Counted from the stretch's first letter, positions 1 to 8,742 are shown. The stretch: 64,000 nt of DNA from Actinomycetota bacterium (GCA_026393115.1 JAPLAU010000032.1:112515-176514); one strand, 5' to 3'. Notes: generated by a model not told the origin, from the sequence alone. Numbers and translations are program-made.

Positions 1-1698
1 CTCAACGAAGCGCGCGGCCAACTCGATAGAGCGTCGATACTCGAGCGTGGGCAAGCGCATGTACTCGAACGAATTGCGCGCGGCGCGCCACTCGCTGTGG
101 TGTTCCAAAGCATTGCGGCGCTCGTGAGTGAGGGTGTGGGTGGCTTAGGCGTGCGGCTGCGGCTGGGTGATCGTGTCGTTGAGCAGCGAGCAACCGAGAC
201 TGTTATCAGCAACGTGGTGGTCTGGGCCGGCTCCTTTGGCACGATCGATGATCCGCACGAAGGTGTGCTTGAGATTCTCAGCGACGGTGGACCTGTCGAT
301 GAGCACGGCGCGATGGTGGCGACCCGCTGTTGCGACCTGGCGCGTCTCGCGCTCGAACGCGAGACTGCGTCGCGCCGGTTGTCGCATCAGGCCACTCACG
401 ACGCGTTGACCGGGCTCGCCAATCGAACACTCCTGCTGCGTCAACTCGATGAGCAACTTGCGACTGCTGATGCTGGCGACCGTCACACGGCGCTGCTCTT
501 CTGCGATCTCGATCGATTCAAGATGGTCAATGACTCAATTGGCCACGCTGCCGGAGACCGTCTGCTCATTGAAGCCGCCGGTCGCATCCTAGGCATCGTG
601 CGAACCTCTGACACGGTGGCACGACTCGGTGGAGATGAATTCGTCGTCCTGTGTCCGTCGATGGAGACGAGGAAAGAAGCGACGGCACTTGCCGAACGGG
701 TGCGTGCGGCGTTGAGTTCGCCTTACGTCATTGAAGGCAAGGAAGTGTTTGTTGATGTCAGCATTGGAATCACTTTCGCCGACAATTCGACTTCAAGTGG
801 CGCCGATCTAATGCGCGAGGCAGACGTTGCCATGTACCGGGCGAAGCAATTGTCTACCAGTCACATCAACGTCTTTGACAGCCAACTCGAAGCCGAAGTT
901 GCGATGCGTCTCGATCTCGACACGGCATTGCGTCGCGCTATCGGCCGCGAGGAGTTGCAACTGAAACTGCAGCCAGTGGTGAGAATGCACGACGGTGTGG
1001 TCACCGGATTCGAAGCATTGATCAGATGGCAGCGACCCGGCGAGCCACTTCGGTCCCCCGACGATTTCATTCCGCTCGCCGAAGACAACGGAGTGATTGT
1101 CGACATCGGACGGTGGGTGCGCCGACAAGCGATTGCGATTCTTGCCGACTGGAGTTCCGCCGGAATCGGTTCTGGCATCACGATGGCTGTCAATGTGTCC
1201 GCTCGTGAGGTGCGCGAGATCGGCTTCGCTGACGATGTGCTCGCCATGCTGGGTGACTACGGCGTTCCGGCAACGGCACTCATTATCGAACTGACCGAGC
1301 ATGCGCTCCTCGACCTGCGCACGGCACATTCGGCGCTCGCACAATTGCGCACCGCCGGCGTACGAGTGTCGCTCGATGATTTCGGTACGGGCTATTCGTC
1401 GCTCACGCAGTTGCGCACGCTTCCTGTTGACCAAATCAAACTCGACCGCTCGTTTGCCGCCACGCTCGATGCTCGCAGTCCGCGTGAACATGCGGTAGTG
1501 GCATCGGTGGTGGCCATCGCGGATGCTCTCGCACTAGATCTCGTCGTTGAAGGTATTGAAACGACTGAGGAGCGCGATCAACTTATTGCCATGGGTGTGC
1601 GCCGCGGCCAAGGCTACCTATTCTTCCCCCCCTTGGAACCCGTGGCGGCCGCTGACATCTTGAGAGAACGCAAGGCCATCGTTTCGTCCGGCGCCTGA
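1..1698 (+). CDS. GGDEF-EAL cyclic-di-GMP signalling protein (5' end outside window)
   Basis: The reading frame is open from base 1, so the true start lies upstream; the first residues (LERIARGAPLAVVFQSIAAL) resemble the opening helix of a GAF sensor domain. A GGDEF domain follows (ARLGGDEFVVL) with an RxxD inhibitory site (RTSD) five residues before it. The C-terminal EAL domain keeps the expected catalytic residues: E of EALIRW, N of AVNVSAR, E of IELTEHA, DD of DDFGTGYSSL, K of QIKLDRS, E of VEGIET and Q of RGQGY. Both synthesis and hydrolysis of cyclic di-GMP are therefore possible; the net activity cannot be read from sequence. It ends in front of a strong hairpin terminator. Confidence 0.9.
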   Translation, partial: LNEARGQLDRASILERGQAHVLERIARGAPLAVVFQSIAALVSEGVGGLGVRLRLGDRVVEQRATETVISNVVVWAGSFGTIDDPHEGVLEILSDGGPVDEHGAMVATRCCDLARLALERETASRRLSHQATHDALTGLANRTLLLRQLDEQLATADAGDRHTALLFCDLDRFKMVNDSIGHAAGDRLLIEAAGRILGIVRTSDTVARLGGDEFVVLCPSMETRKEATALAERVRAALSSPYVIEGKEVFVDVSIGITFADNSTSSGADLMREADVAMYRAKQLSTSHINVFDSQLEAEVAMRLDLDTALRRAIGREELQLKLQPVVRMHDGVVTGFEALIRWQRPGEPLRSPDDFIPLAEDNGVIVDIGRWVRRQAIAILADWSSAGIGSGITMAVNVSAREVREIGFADDVLAMLGDYGVPATALIIELTEHALLDLRTAHSALAQLRTAGVRVSLDDFGTGYSSLTQLRTLPVDQIKLDRSFAATLDARSPREHAVVASVVAIADALALDLVVEGIETTEERDQLIAMGVRRGQGYLFFPPLEPVAAADILRERKAIVSSGA

Positions 1699-1719
1699 AT
1701 GTGAATCTGCCGTTACATG

Positions 1720-1753
1720 TCTGTGGCGGGCACCCGAAGATGCCCGCCACAGA
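1720..1753. terminator. Bidirectional intrinsic terminator
   Basis: Perfect 13-bp inverted repeat, TCTGTGGCGGGCA and its complement, with an 8-base loop. It lies between the convergent ends of the GGDEF-EAL gene and the zinc-ribbon gene. There is no clear U-tract, as is common in high-GC actinobacteria. Confidence 0.75.
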
Positions 1754-1773
1754 ACCTCACCACTCACAAGGCG

Positions 1774-1968
1774 TTACCCACAACCGCACCCACACCCGCC
1801 ACCGGAGGTGGCAGCTGAGAACGGTCCGCCCTCCGCGGTGCCCTCAACCACCGCGTTCCTGCATCCGCAGGTTGAGCAGACCCAGACTGAGGGCACCTTC
1901 GTTCCGTCCATGACCAGCGACTGGAACTGGTGCCCGCAGTCAGGGCAGCGGAGTAACCAGATAGCCAT
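1774..1968 (-). CDS. Small FmdB-like zinc-ribbon protein with CGCGCG tail
   Basis: 64-residue protein with two CxxC knuckles (CPDCGH near residue 8, CSTCGC near residue 32), the four-cysteine layout of FmdB-type zinc ribbons. The chain ends in GGGCGCGCG, a cysteine-glycine tail that could bind metal. It starts six bases after the stop of the MetE-like gene and has no obvious ribosome-binding site, so it is probably translated by coupling to that gene. A role as accessory or metal donor for the neighbouring zinc methyltransferase is an inference; FmdB-type ribbons often sit beside one-carbon or amide-metabolism enzymes without a proven function. Confidence 0.75.
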   Translation of the reverse strand: MAIWLLRCPDCGHQFQSLVMDGTKVPSVWVCSTCGCRNAVVEGTAEGGPFSAATSGGGCGCGCG

Positions 1969-1974
1969 TGGCTA

Positions 1975-3084
1975 CTACTTGCCGAGCTTCTTACGCGCCA
2001 TTTCGGTACCCGCCGCGAGGGCGTGGAGCTTGTCGATGGCGATGTAGCGCTGGAGCAGGATCAGACCGCAGTCGGTCGTGACGCCCAAGCGCTCCGGCGG
2101 CACGTACTCCGTCAGGCGCATGATGCGGTCGCATACCTCTTCGGCGGTCTCGGTGATCGTCGACTTCACGTCGATGACGCCGGCCCAGAACATGACGTTG
2201 TCAGGCAGCGGGTTGTTCTTGAGAATCTCGAGTCCTGACAGGTCGTCGGAGCGGCGTCCACAGTTCTCCAGGTTGAGAACGTTGAAGTTCGCCTCGTACG
2301 ACTTGGGGATGACCGACGCCGTTGCCGACGGGGCCTCGCCCTTGCGCTGGGTCAGGTCGAAGATTTCGCCTGACTCGGCAGTCTCGTCCGGGTAGTAGGC
2401 CGGCGTGCCGCCCCAGTTACCCCAACACACGTGAACGATGATCTGAGCGTTCTTGACGCCTTCGACAGCGCGGTTGAATGCCTCGATTGCCCAGTCTTCG
2501 TAGAAGTAGGGCCACGTGAACTCGTCGAGTTGAATGAAGTCGACGCCCATGGCGTCAACTTCGAGGATGTCCTCGTTGATGGCGGCGGCGATGGCCATCG
2601 CGCGATCGCGGGGGTTGTCGTAGAACAGGTCGTTGGTGCACTGCGCGAGCACCTGAATGCCGGTGTACTGAACCTTGGTGGGCTTGTTCGTGGCCCGCTT
2701 TAGGGCACGAGCCTGCTCAACCATGATTCCGCCGTGACGCTTGATTTCCTGCGTCACCGTTCCTGCGTGCAGACGGCTGTAGATCGGGAAACCAAGGTGG
2801 CCACCCTTGAGGTCGTAACCCAACCGACGCATGTAGTAGTAGACGGCGGCATCTGCGTAGTTGTCACCGTGCAGGCGGCCATCGGAAATGATGTCCAGGC
2901 CAGCGAGTTCCTGGTCATGAACGACTGCCTGCATTGCATCTTCGAATGCTTCACGAATGAAGGCGTCCGGCGGCTCTTGGTCTCCGCTCCAGTCACGTGC
3001 GGGTCCGGCGTCCCACCACCGGGGGTTGGGGTAATTTCCGACCATAGAGGTTGGAATGAGGATGTCCTTGTCTCCGACGCGCAT
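1975..3084 (-). CDS. MetE-family zinc methyltransferase (C-terminal domain type)
   Basis: 369-residue single-barrel protein of the cobalamin-independent methionine synthase superfamily. The HxC pair H218/C220 (VHVCWGNW) and C339 (TTDCGL) correspond to the zinc ligands that activate the thiol substrate, and D187-E188 (IQLDEFTW) occupies the substrate-amine position of MetE. It is half the length of full MetE and lacks the N-terminal barrel, as in core-MetE and in epoxyalkane:coenzyme M transferase. The thiol acceptor and methyl or alkyl donor are unknown. The start has a good Shine-Dalgarno (GAGGAG, 8 bases before ATG). The unusually long upstream region may carry a structured leader. Confidence 0.75.
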   Translation of the reverse strand: MRVGDKDILIPTSMVGNYPNPRWWDAGPARDWSGDQEPPDAFIREAFEDAMQAVVHDQELAGLDIISDGRLHGDNYADAAVYYYMRRLGYDLKGGHLGFPIYSRLHAGTVTQEIKRHGGIMVEQARALKRATNKPTKVQYTGIQVLAQCTNDLFYDNPRDRAMAIAAAINEDILEVDAMGVDFIQLDEFTWPYFYEDWAIEAFNRAVEGVKNAQIIVHVCWGNWGGTPAYYPDETAESGEIFDLTQRKGEAPSATASVIPKSYEANFNVLNLENCGRRSDDLSGLEILKNNPLPDNVMFWAGVIDVKSTITETAEEVCDRIMRLTEYVPPERLGVTTDCGLILLQRYIAIDKLHALAAGTEMARKKLGK

Positions 3085-3509
3085 GTAGTGCTCTCCTCAG
3101 CTTCGGCGACTTCGCCAGTCCGGATGGACTGACTCAGCTCGCTCAACGGGTGTGAAATGGCACGGGCCGCGAGTCCCTGAGGATCTTCGGATGTGCGGTA
3201 GTTCACATCGATGGACGCTTGGACGCTAGTCCTGTCTCGGGGCGGGCTGCCACGGGTGCACAGGACAGAGTCCGGGAAGGTGTATGTCCTGTCAGGGCAG
3301 AATTTGGGTGTTCGCGTGACATCCCGCGGAGACATATTTTCCGCGCGTCCCTCAACTAGTAGCGCTATTCGACCCATTCAGGGGTCACGAGGGTCACCAT
3401 TTGAAGGGCTCGCCGAGGCATTTCTTGACCGAAGAACCCCGAAAAGGGCATCGATTGACCAAAGATGCTCGAGTCGAGAAGGGGCTGCCGACTCACACTC
3501 CGGGTGCAA
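3085..3509. other. Gene-free 425-bp region with inverted repeats and a dispersed element
   Basis: No convincing gene on either strand. It holds the leader of the MetE-like gene (minus strand), with a TAGCGT -10-like hexamer at about 3224-3229. It also has a CAGGACA/TGTCCTG inverted repeat (3261-3267 and 3285-3291), two copies of GTCCTGTC about 57 bases apart, and small hairpins close to the start codon (GATGTG/CACATC, GTCC/GGAC, GGCG/CGCC). The 57-bp element at 3418-3474 recurs at 59631-59687. The leader does not match the SAM or cobalamin riboswitch cores known to me. Confidence 0.5.
3418..3474 (+). repeat. Dispersed intergenic element, copy A
   Basis: About 42 of 57 positions match the reverse complement of 59631-59687 without gaps. 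Each copy contains two TTGACC/TGACC half-units 30 bases apart (here at 3425-3430 and 3455-3460), each followed by an AGA-containing stretch. The element is intergenic in both places. Its role (protein-binding site, small dispersed repeat or relic) is unknown. Confidence 0.55.
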
Positions 3510-4700
3510 TTACACGATGTTGTGCTCGATAAGAGCGTGACCCGCGGCAAATCGACGCGCATCGAGAGTGTGAACGTTGATCACGGGCTCACGCTGGAGC
3601 CAGAGGTCGCGCACCACTTCACCGACCGCGGGGCCCATCAGGAATCCGTGACCGCTAAAGCCGGTGGCGTAAAGGAATCGATCGACCTCGGTCGCCTCGC
3701 CGATCAGTGCATTGTGATCGGGTGTGTCCTCGTACAGGCCCGCCCAGCGATGGGCGACTCCGACGTCGAGTAGCGCCGGGCAGCGCCGCTCGATGGCTTC
3801 GATGAGGTCGGGAAACCAGTCCTCGCTGTAGGTCGTGCGGAATCCGTGGGTTTCCTGCTGGTACGACATGCCGAACAACACGCCGGGGCCTTCGCGGTGC
3901 AGATAAAACGTGCTGCCGACATCGATCGTCATGGGCATGGTCGGTGGAAACATTGAGAGTAGCGACTCGGAGAGCGGTTCAGTGACAAGAATCTGCCGGC
4001 GCAGCGGGTCGACCGGTAGATCGACTCCGACCATGTCTCCTACGGCCCGCGACCATGTTCCTGCGGCACAGATGACAGCGGGGGTGCGTACGTGTCCAGC
4101 CGAGGTTTCGACGCCGGTGATGTGACCGCCGATCGATTGAATTGACACCACCTCAACCCCGGTGCGGATGGTGGCACCACGCGTGCGCGCTGCCGACGCG
4201 TAGCCGAGCACCACGGATTCGGGGCTGCAGTAGCCATCACGCGGATGGAAGGTCGCCAGAAGGACATCGGAAACGTCGGTGGCGGGGCTCAACTCGCGGG
4301 CCTGGGCAGCGGTCAGCAGTTGGGTAGCGACGCCGAGTGAGTGCTGGAGCGCGAGCGCTTCCTCTGCCGCCGCAGCTGATGCCGCGTCGGTGTGTAGGAA
4401 GAGGTAGCCCACCTGATGCAGATCAATTTCGGCGCCGGGGCGCTGGGGAAACTGCTCAAACGCAACCAAACTTCGCGCTCCCAGTTCAATGTTGACGGTG
4501 TCGGTGAACTGCGCCCGAATGCCACCTGCCGCTTTCGATGTGGAACCACCCGCGAGGTCGCCTCGCTCAAGCAGCAGCACATCGCGCACACCTGCCTCGG
4601 CGAGGTGAAAAGCGATGCTGGCACCGATGACCCCGCCACCGACGACAACGACGGAGGCGTTGCCGGGAAGGGGGGCGGTGGCGGCCGGAACTGTGCCCAT
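3510..4700 (-). CDS. FAD-dependent amine oxidase (DAO/sarcosine oxidase beta family)
   Basis: 396-residue flavoprotein with an N-terminal FAD-binding Rossmann motif (VVVGGGVIGASIAFHLAEAG), the family signature AGGIRAQF, and a C-terminal FAD contact (YATGFSGHGFLMGPAVGEVV). It belongs to the D-amino-acid/sarcosine/dimethylglycine oxidase group and should oxidise a secondary or tertiary amine to an imine; the substrate cannot be named. The open frame runs further upstream, but the ATG at 4700 is chosen because FAD-domain homology begins about 15 residues later and an earlier start would run into the divergent quinone oxidoreductase gene. The 45-base gap to that gene must hold both promoters. Confidence 0.85.
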   Translation of the reverse strand: MGTVPAATAPLPGNASVVVVGGGVIGASIAFHLAEAGVRDVLLLERGDLAGGSTSKAAGGIRAQFTDTVNIELGARSLVAFEQFPQRPGAEIDLHQVGYLFLHTDAASAAAAEEALALQHSLGVATQLLTAAQARELSPATDVSDVLLATFHPRDGYCSPESVVLGYASAARTRGATIRTGVEVVSIQSIGGHITGVETSAGHVRTPAVICAAGTWSRAVGDMVGVDLPVDPLRRQILVTEPLSESLLSMFPPTMPMTIDVGSTFYLHREGPGVLFGMSYQQETHGFRTTYSEDWFPDLIEAIERRCPALLDVGVAHRWAGLYEDTPDHNALIGEATEVDRFLYATGFSGHGFLMGPAVGEVVRDLWLQREPVINVHTLDARRFAAGHALIEHNIV

Positions 4701-4733
4701 GCCGGAAGTATCGCGTACTGCCGTGATGGCCGG

Positions 4734-4739
4734 TAGCGT
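4734..4739 (+). promoter_or_regulatory. -10 hexamer TAGCGT, leaderless promoter
   Basis: Ends 6 bases before the ATG at 4746; no Shine-Dalgarno is present, which fits a leaderless transcript. Confidence 0.5.
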
Positions 4740-4745
4740 GGCGGA

Positions 4746-5708
4746 ATGCGCGCAATCCAAGTGAGTCGTTTTGGTGGTCCTGAGGTACTCGAACTGGTCG
4801 AACTGCCCGACCCCGTTCCTGGCCCAGGGCAAGAGGTTCTCGCGGTGACATCGGTCGGAATCAACTACGCCGATACTCATGCTGCCGACAACTCGTACCT
4901 GTCGCCACAAGAACTTCCATTCGTGCCTGGTGACGAGGTCGTGGGGCTTCTTCCCGATGGACGTCGCGTGTGCGGCTTCACCGCCGGCGGTTCTGCATAC
5001 GCGGAGAAGGCGCTGATCTATCCCGGGCAGTTGTTTGATGTTCCACCCGGAGTGAGTGACGCGCAGGCACTGAGTCTGCTCGTGCAGGGGCTCACGGCGT
5101 GGCATCTACTGCGCACATCCGCCCGCATGGCCGAAGGTGAATCGGTGGTCGTGCACGCAGCCGCGGGTGGAGTCGGAAGTCTGTCGGTTCAGTTGGCCCG
5201 ACTCTGGGGCGCTGGCAATGTCATCGCCGTCGCGTCGACGCAAGCTAAGCGCCAGCAGGCGCTTGCGCTCGGTGCCCATTCCGTCGTCGACTCGAATGCG
5301 CCCGATCTCACCGCTGCGATTCGCGAGGCCAACGGTGGAAGGCGTGTCGACATCGTGCTTGAAATGGTGGGCGGTCGCACCACCGATGAGTCGCTGGCGG
5401 CGCTGGCCCGTTTTGGCCGCATGGTGGTATTCGGAATGGCCGGGCGTGAAACGGCAACTCCTATTCCTCCGACCTCTCTGATGATCGGGTCGCGCAGCGT
5501 GATCGGCTTCTGGTTGGTCGACTGCATGAACGCCGACCCCGCGGCAATGGTGGTCGCGCCACTGACCGAACTTGTCGGTCTTGTGGTGAGCGGCCAACTC
5601 GTTCCTCAGGAGGGACAGGCGTATCCCCTCGGCGATGCGCGGCGTGCCCATGAAGACCTTCGGGCACGCGCCACTACCGGCAAGATCACCCTCACTACGG
5701 GGTTGTAG
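4746..5708 (+). CDS. NADPH:quinone oxidoreductase-like MDR protein
   Basis: 320-residue medium-chain dehydrogenase/reductase without the catalytic zinc cysteines, like zeta-crystallin/quinone oxidoreductases. The N-terminal GroES-like domain carries FGGPEVLELVELPDP and VGINYADTHAADN, and the cofactor-binding motif is VVHAAAGGVGSLSVQLAR near residue 137. It most likely reduces quinones or other activated carbonyl compounds with NADPH. It is divergent from the FAD amine oxidase. Physiological substrate unknown. Confidence 0.85.
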   Translation: MRAIQVSRFGGPEVLELVELPDPVPGPGQEVLAVTSVGINYADTHAADNSYLSPQELPFVPGDEVVGLLPDGRRVCGFTAGGSAYAEKALIYPGQLFDVPPGVSDAQALSLLVQGLTAWHLLRTSARMAEGESVVVHAAAGGVGSLSVQLARLWGAGNVIAVASTQAKRQQALALGAHSVVDSNAPDLTAAIREANGGRRVDIVLEMVGGRTTDESLAALARFGRMVVFGMAGRETATPIPPTSLMIGSRSVIGFWLVDCMNADPAAMVVAPLTELVGLVVSGQLVPQEGQAYPLGDARRAHEDLRARATTGKITLTTGL

Positions 5709-5709
5709 G

Positions 5710-6129
5710 TCAGTCGGGCAACATTCCGGTCGCTGATGTGGCCGTGAAGGTGGCGATCACGCGCTGGTCGGCGACCATCGAGGCGCGGTACTCGTCCCAG
5801 TCGGGGTGCTCGCCATTGCCGCGTCGGTAGTAGTCAACGAGGGCATCAGCGACTGCGTCGTCGGGCTCGCGAGCGACCTCCGACAAGGAGGTGGTGCCGT
5901 CGAGGCCCACCCACTCGAAGGGGCCATCACCGGCGATGAAGAGCGCCGAGCGTGGATCGCGGCGCAGATTGCGGGTCTTGGCACGGGTGTCGGTGACCGA
6001 TATTAGGAATCGATCTCCGTCAGGCACGTAGAAAACCACCGATTGCTGAGGGCGACCGTCGGCCCTGAGCGTGGTGAGCAGTGCCGTTTGACGGCCTGCA
6101 GTGAACTCGAGTGCGCGTGAAAGGTCCAT
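5710..6129 (-). CDS. PPOX-class split-barrel oxidoreductase (probably F420-dependent)
   Basis: 139-residue pyridoxamine-5'-phosphate-oxidase-fold protein. The strands LLTTLRADGRPQQSVVFYV and the RAKTRNLRRDPRSALFI segment are typical of actinobacterial PPOX-class F420-dependent enzymes. The cofactor (F420 or FMN) is inferred from family only. It converges on the quinone oxidoreductase gene with no gap for a terminator. A TAGGCT hexamer 6 bases before the ATG suggests a leaderless message. Confidence 0.8.
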   Translation of the reverse strand: MDLSRALEFTAGRQTALLTTLRADGRPQQSVVFYVPDGDRFLISVTDTRAKTRNLRRDPRSALFIAGDGPFEWVGLDGTTSLSEVAREPDDAVADALVDYYRRGNGEHPDWDEYRASMVADQRVIATFTATSATGMLPD

Positions 6130-6135
6130 GAGTTC

Positions 6136-6141
6136 AGCCTA
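6136..6141 (-). promoter_or_regulatory. -10 hexamer TAGGCT, leaderless promoter
   Basis: Six bases upstream of the ATG at 6129 on the minus strand; no Shine-Dalgarno. Confidence 0.5.
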
Positions 6142-6167
6142 ACCCCCCGAGGGAATTGCAGCTTTCG

Positions 6168-6185
6168 TTCACCCGATCGAGTGAA
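6168..6185. promoter_or_regulatory. 18-bp near-palindrome, possible operator
   Basis: TTCACCCGATCGAGTGAA is palindromic except for one base pair. It lies between the divergent PPOX gene and the small membrane protein gene, just beyond the expected -35 region of the former. No cognate regulator can be named. Confidence 0.35.
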
Positions 6186-6258
6186 TCGCTCACAAGGGCT
6201 CAAGGTTTTTCAAGGCCGGGCCGATGAAGGGTTATCGCCTCACACCTTTGGAGTCCCC

Positions 6259-6444
6259 ATGGTCACCGCCCTTCTCATCGTTCTGTTCTCGCTGGTCGCC
6301 TTGCGTCTGGTCGTAGCGGTGGTAGGCATGCTCATGGGTGCGAATGAATTCGAGGCTCACGCCCGCGCTGTTGCCGCCGAGCGTCGTCCGGCCAAAGTCA
6401 CGCCGATCGTCTTTAGCGAGACGTTCGAGCGCGTCGCCGCCTGA
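6259..6444 (+). CDS. Small single-pass membrane protein
   Basis: 61-residue protein with one hydrophobic helix right at the N terminus (ALLIVLFSLVALRLVVAVVG) and a charged tail. The frame is open further upstream, but ATG 6259 is preferred because it has a GGAG motif at short spacing and puts the helix at the N terminus. Function unknown; no homologous family recognised. Its stop lies one base from the stop of the convergent ahpF gene. Confidence 0.55.
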   Translation: MVTALLIVLFSLVALRLVVAVVGMLMGANEFEAHARAVAAERRPAKVTPIVFSETFERVAA

Positions 6445-6445
6445 T

Positions 6446-8029
6446 CTACGCGGCCGCTTCGCCCCGCTCGGCTGGTGCCGAGCTGCGAATCAGGTGATCG
6501 AAGGCGCCCAATGAGACAGTGGCGCCTGCTCCCATCGCAATCACGATCTGCTTGAACGGAACCGTTGTGCAGTCCCCAGCGGCGAAAACTCCTTCGATCG
6601 ACGTCGTCCCTCGATTGTCGATCACCACTTCACCGCGCTCGGTGAGTTCCACCGCCCCCCGCAGCCACTCGGTGTTGGGTAGTAATCCGATCTGCACGAA
6701 GATGCCGCCGAGGTTTAGCGTGTGCGCGGTGCCGGTCGCACGATCGATGTAAGCCAGAGCCGTCACCCGCGAGCCGTTGCCGATGACCTCGGTTGTCTGC
6801 GCGTTCACGATCACGTCGACGTTAGGCAGGCTGTGGAGCTTGCGCTGCAGTACGTCATCCGCGCGAAGCGCCGTGTCGAACTCGATCAGCGTGACGTGAG
6901 CGACGACGCCGGCGAGATCGATGGCCGCCTCAACTCCAGAGTTGCCGCCGCCGATCACGGCCACGCGCTGACCCTTGAACAGCGGTCCGTCGCAGTGAGG
7001 GCAGAAGGTGACGCCCTTGTTTCGGTACTCGTCTTCACCAGGCACGTTCATGGTGCGCCACCGCGCGCCCGTCGAGAGAACGAGCGAACGCGCGCGCACT
7101 GTTGCGCCACTTTCCAATCGCACCTCGTGTAGCCCGCCGGGTTCGCTTGCCGGGGTAAGTTCAACCGCTGTCTGCAGCCGCATCACGTCGACGTCGTAGT
7201 CGAGCGTGTGCTGCTCAAGCCCCGTGACCAACGCCGGACCCTCCGTGTGGGATACCGAAATGAAGTTTTCGATCGCCATCGTGTCGAGCACCTGGCCACC
7301 GAATCGCTCAGCGACAACGCCGGTGCGAATTCCTTTGCGCGCGGCGTAGATCGCTGCCGCTGCTCCCGCCGGTCCGCCGCCGACTACGAGCACATCGAAT
7401 GGCTCCTTGGCAGCAATGTCGGCGACTGCGCGGTCGTGCGCACCCGTGTCGAGCCTGGCCAGGATCTGTTCCACGCTCATGCGGCCCTGGCCAAACACCT
7501 CACGGTTGAGGAAGACGGTGGGCACTGCCAATACTTGGCGAGCGTTGATCTCGGCTTGGTAGAGAGCGCCGTCGATGGCGGTGTGACGAATGCGGGGATT
7601 GATCACGCTCATGAGGTTGAGCGCCTGCACCACATCAGGGCAGTTCTGACACGACAACGAGAAGAACGTTTCGAAGTGGAAGTCACCGTCGAGGGTGCTG
7701 ATCGCCTCGATCGTTTGCGCGTCGGCCTTCACCGGATGCCCGCCAACTTGCAGTAGTGCGAGGACGTACGACGTGAACTCGTGACCCATTGGGATTCCGG
7801 CGAATGTCACGGCGACCTCAGTTCCGCTTCGCTCGATGACGAACGAAGGTGTGCGGTCGCCATCGCGAAGTTCCACCGCGATGTGTGGTGAGAGTGCGGC
7901 CGTTTCTTCAAGGAGTTCGAGCATCTGGATCGACTGAGGTGACTCGTTGAGCGAGGCGGCAAGCACGATCGGCGTCGTGATCTTCTCGAGGTAATCGGCG
8001 AGCTGTGCGGTGGTCGAGTGGTCGAGCAT
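6446..8029 (-). CDS. ahpF: Alkyl hydroperoxide reductase subunit F
   Basis: 527-residue flavoprotein that moves electrons from NAD(P)H to AhpC. The N-terminal thioredoxin-like region has its redox pair in SCQNCPDV near residue 129; the C-terminal thioredoxin-reductase-like part has the FAD motif [19 protein letters not shown], the redox pair FCPHCDGP and the NAD motif [12 protein letters not shown]. Length matches bacterial AhpF (about 520). It lies 55 bases downstream of ahpC on the same strand and has a clear AGGAG ribosome-binding site, so the two form the usual peroxide-defence operon. Confidence 0.95.
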   Translation of the reverse strand: MLDHSTTAQLADYLEKITTPIVLAASLNESPQSIQMLELLEETAALSPHIAVELRDGDRTPSFVIERSGTEVAVTFAGIPMGHEFTSYVLALLQVGGHPVKADAQTIEAISTLDGDFHFETFFSLSCQNCPDVVQALNLMSVINPRIRHTAIDGALYQAEINARQVLAVPTVFLNREVFGQGRMSVEQILARLDTGAHDRAVADIAAKEPFDVLVVGGGPAGAAAAIYAARKGIRTGVVAERFGGQVLDTMAIENFISVSHTEGPALVTGLEQHTLDYDVDVMRLQTAVELTPASEPGGLHEVRLESGATVRARSLVLSTGARWRTMNVPGEDEYRNKGVTFCPHCDGPLFKGQRVAVIGGGNSGVEAAIDLAGVVAHVTLIEFDTALRADDVLQRKLHSLPNVDVIVNAQTTEVIGNGSRVTALAYIDRATGTAHTLNLGGIFVQIGLLPNTEWLRGAVELTERGEVVIDNRGTTSIEGVFAAGDCTTVPFKQIVIAMGAGATVSLGAFDHLIRSSAPAERGEAAA

Positions 8030-8084
8030 GGTGATCTCCTACGGGGTCAAAGCGGTGGGTTGTGGTCGACGAATGAGGGGAAGG

Positions 8085-8648
8085 TCAGATCTTGCCGACG
8101 AGGTCGAACGAGGGAGCCAGGGTGTGGGCGCCCTCTTCCCACTTGGCGGGGCACACTTCGCCGGGGTGGGCCGCGACGTACTGCGCTGCCTTGATCTTGC
8201 GCAGCAACTCAGCGGCGTTACGACCAACGCCGCCCGCGTTCACCTCGGCCAGTTGGATGAGGCCCTGGGGGTCAATCACGAACGTGCCTCGGTCGGCGAG
8301 TCCTTCGGCTTCGATCATCACGTCGAAATTGCGTGTGAGGGTGCCGGTCGGGTCGCCGATCATCGGAAAGTTGATCGCGCGGATCGTGTCGGATGCTGCG
8401 TGCCAGGCCTTGTGGGTGAAGTGCGTGTCGGTTGAGACCGAGTAAACCTCGACGCCCAGACGCTGGAATTCGTCGTAGTTGTCGGCGAGGTCGCCCAATT
8501 CTGTGGGGCAGACAAATGTGAAGTCGGCGGGGTAGAAGAACACGACCGACCAGCCCCCGGTGAGGTCGGCGTCGGTCACGTCGACAAATGCGCCGTTGTG
8601 AAATGCGGTGGCTCGGAATGGCTGGACCTGGGTGTTGATGAGCGACAT
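8085..8648 (-). CDS. ahpC: Alkyl hydroperoxide reductase subunit C (2-Cys peroxiredoxin)
   Basis: 187-residue typical 2-Cys peroxiredoxin, the enterobacterial AhpC length. Peroxidatic Cys47 is in [11 protein letters not shown] and the resolving cysteine in [10 protein letters not shown] near residue 166. It reduces hydrogen peroxide and organic peroxides using electrons from AhpF, encoded next. The start has GAAGGAG about 8 bases upstream. Confidence 0.96.
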   Translation of the reverse strand: MSLINTQVQPFRATAFHNGAFVDVTDADLTGGWSVVFFYPADFTFVCPTELGDLADNYDEFQRLGVEVYSVSTDTHFTHKAWHAASDTIRAINFPMIGDPTGTLTRNFDVMIEAEGLADRGTFVIDPQGLIQLAEVNAGGVGRNAAELLRKIKAAQYVAAHPGEVCPAKWEEGAHTLAPSFDLVGKI

Positions 8649-8725
8649 GTGCGGACTCCTTCGTCGGTGATCGGTCTGTTTAGACCCGATGACACGACGA
8701 TAGGAAGTTCTCAGTGATTCAGGAA

Positions 8726-8742
8726 ATCACTTATAAAGCGAT
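8726..8742. promoter_or_regulatory. Imperfect AT-rich dyad upstream of ahpC
   Basis: ATCACTTATAAAGCGAT is an imperfect dyad (ATC-N11-GAT), the most AT-rich stretch of the ahpC upstream region. A peroxide-responsive regulator such as OxyR is plausible from context, but the spacing does not match the mycobacterial OxyR core that I recall, so the assignment is weak. Confidence 0.3.

Noticed and set aside
808..1491. 227-codon antisense frame inside the first GGDEF-EAL gene
   Set aside because: Opposite a well-supported coding frame with complete catalytic motifs; a typical high-GC shadow.
3085..3230. SAM or cobalamin riboswitch before the MetE-like gene
   Set aside because: None of the conserved core sequences of these riboswitches that I know could be aligned; only small unrelated hairpins are seen.
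3211..3540. 109-codon frame on the plus strand in the gene-free region
   Set aside because: No family similarity, no ribosome-binding site, runs into the FAD oxidase gene on the other strand, and crosses inverted repeats and the dispersed element.
4701..5105. N-terminal extension of the FAD amine oxidase to 5105
   Set aside because: The extension would lie antisense to the quinone oxidoreductase coding region and has no similarity to the oxidase family.
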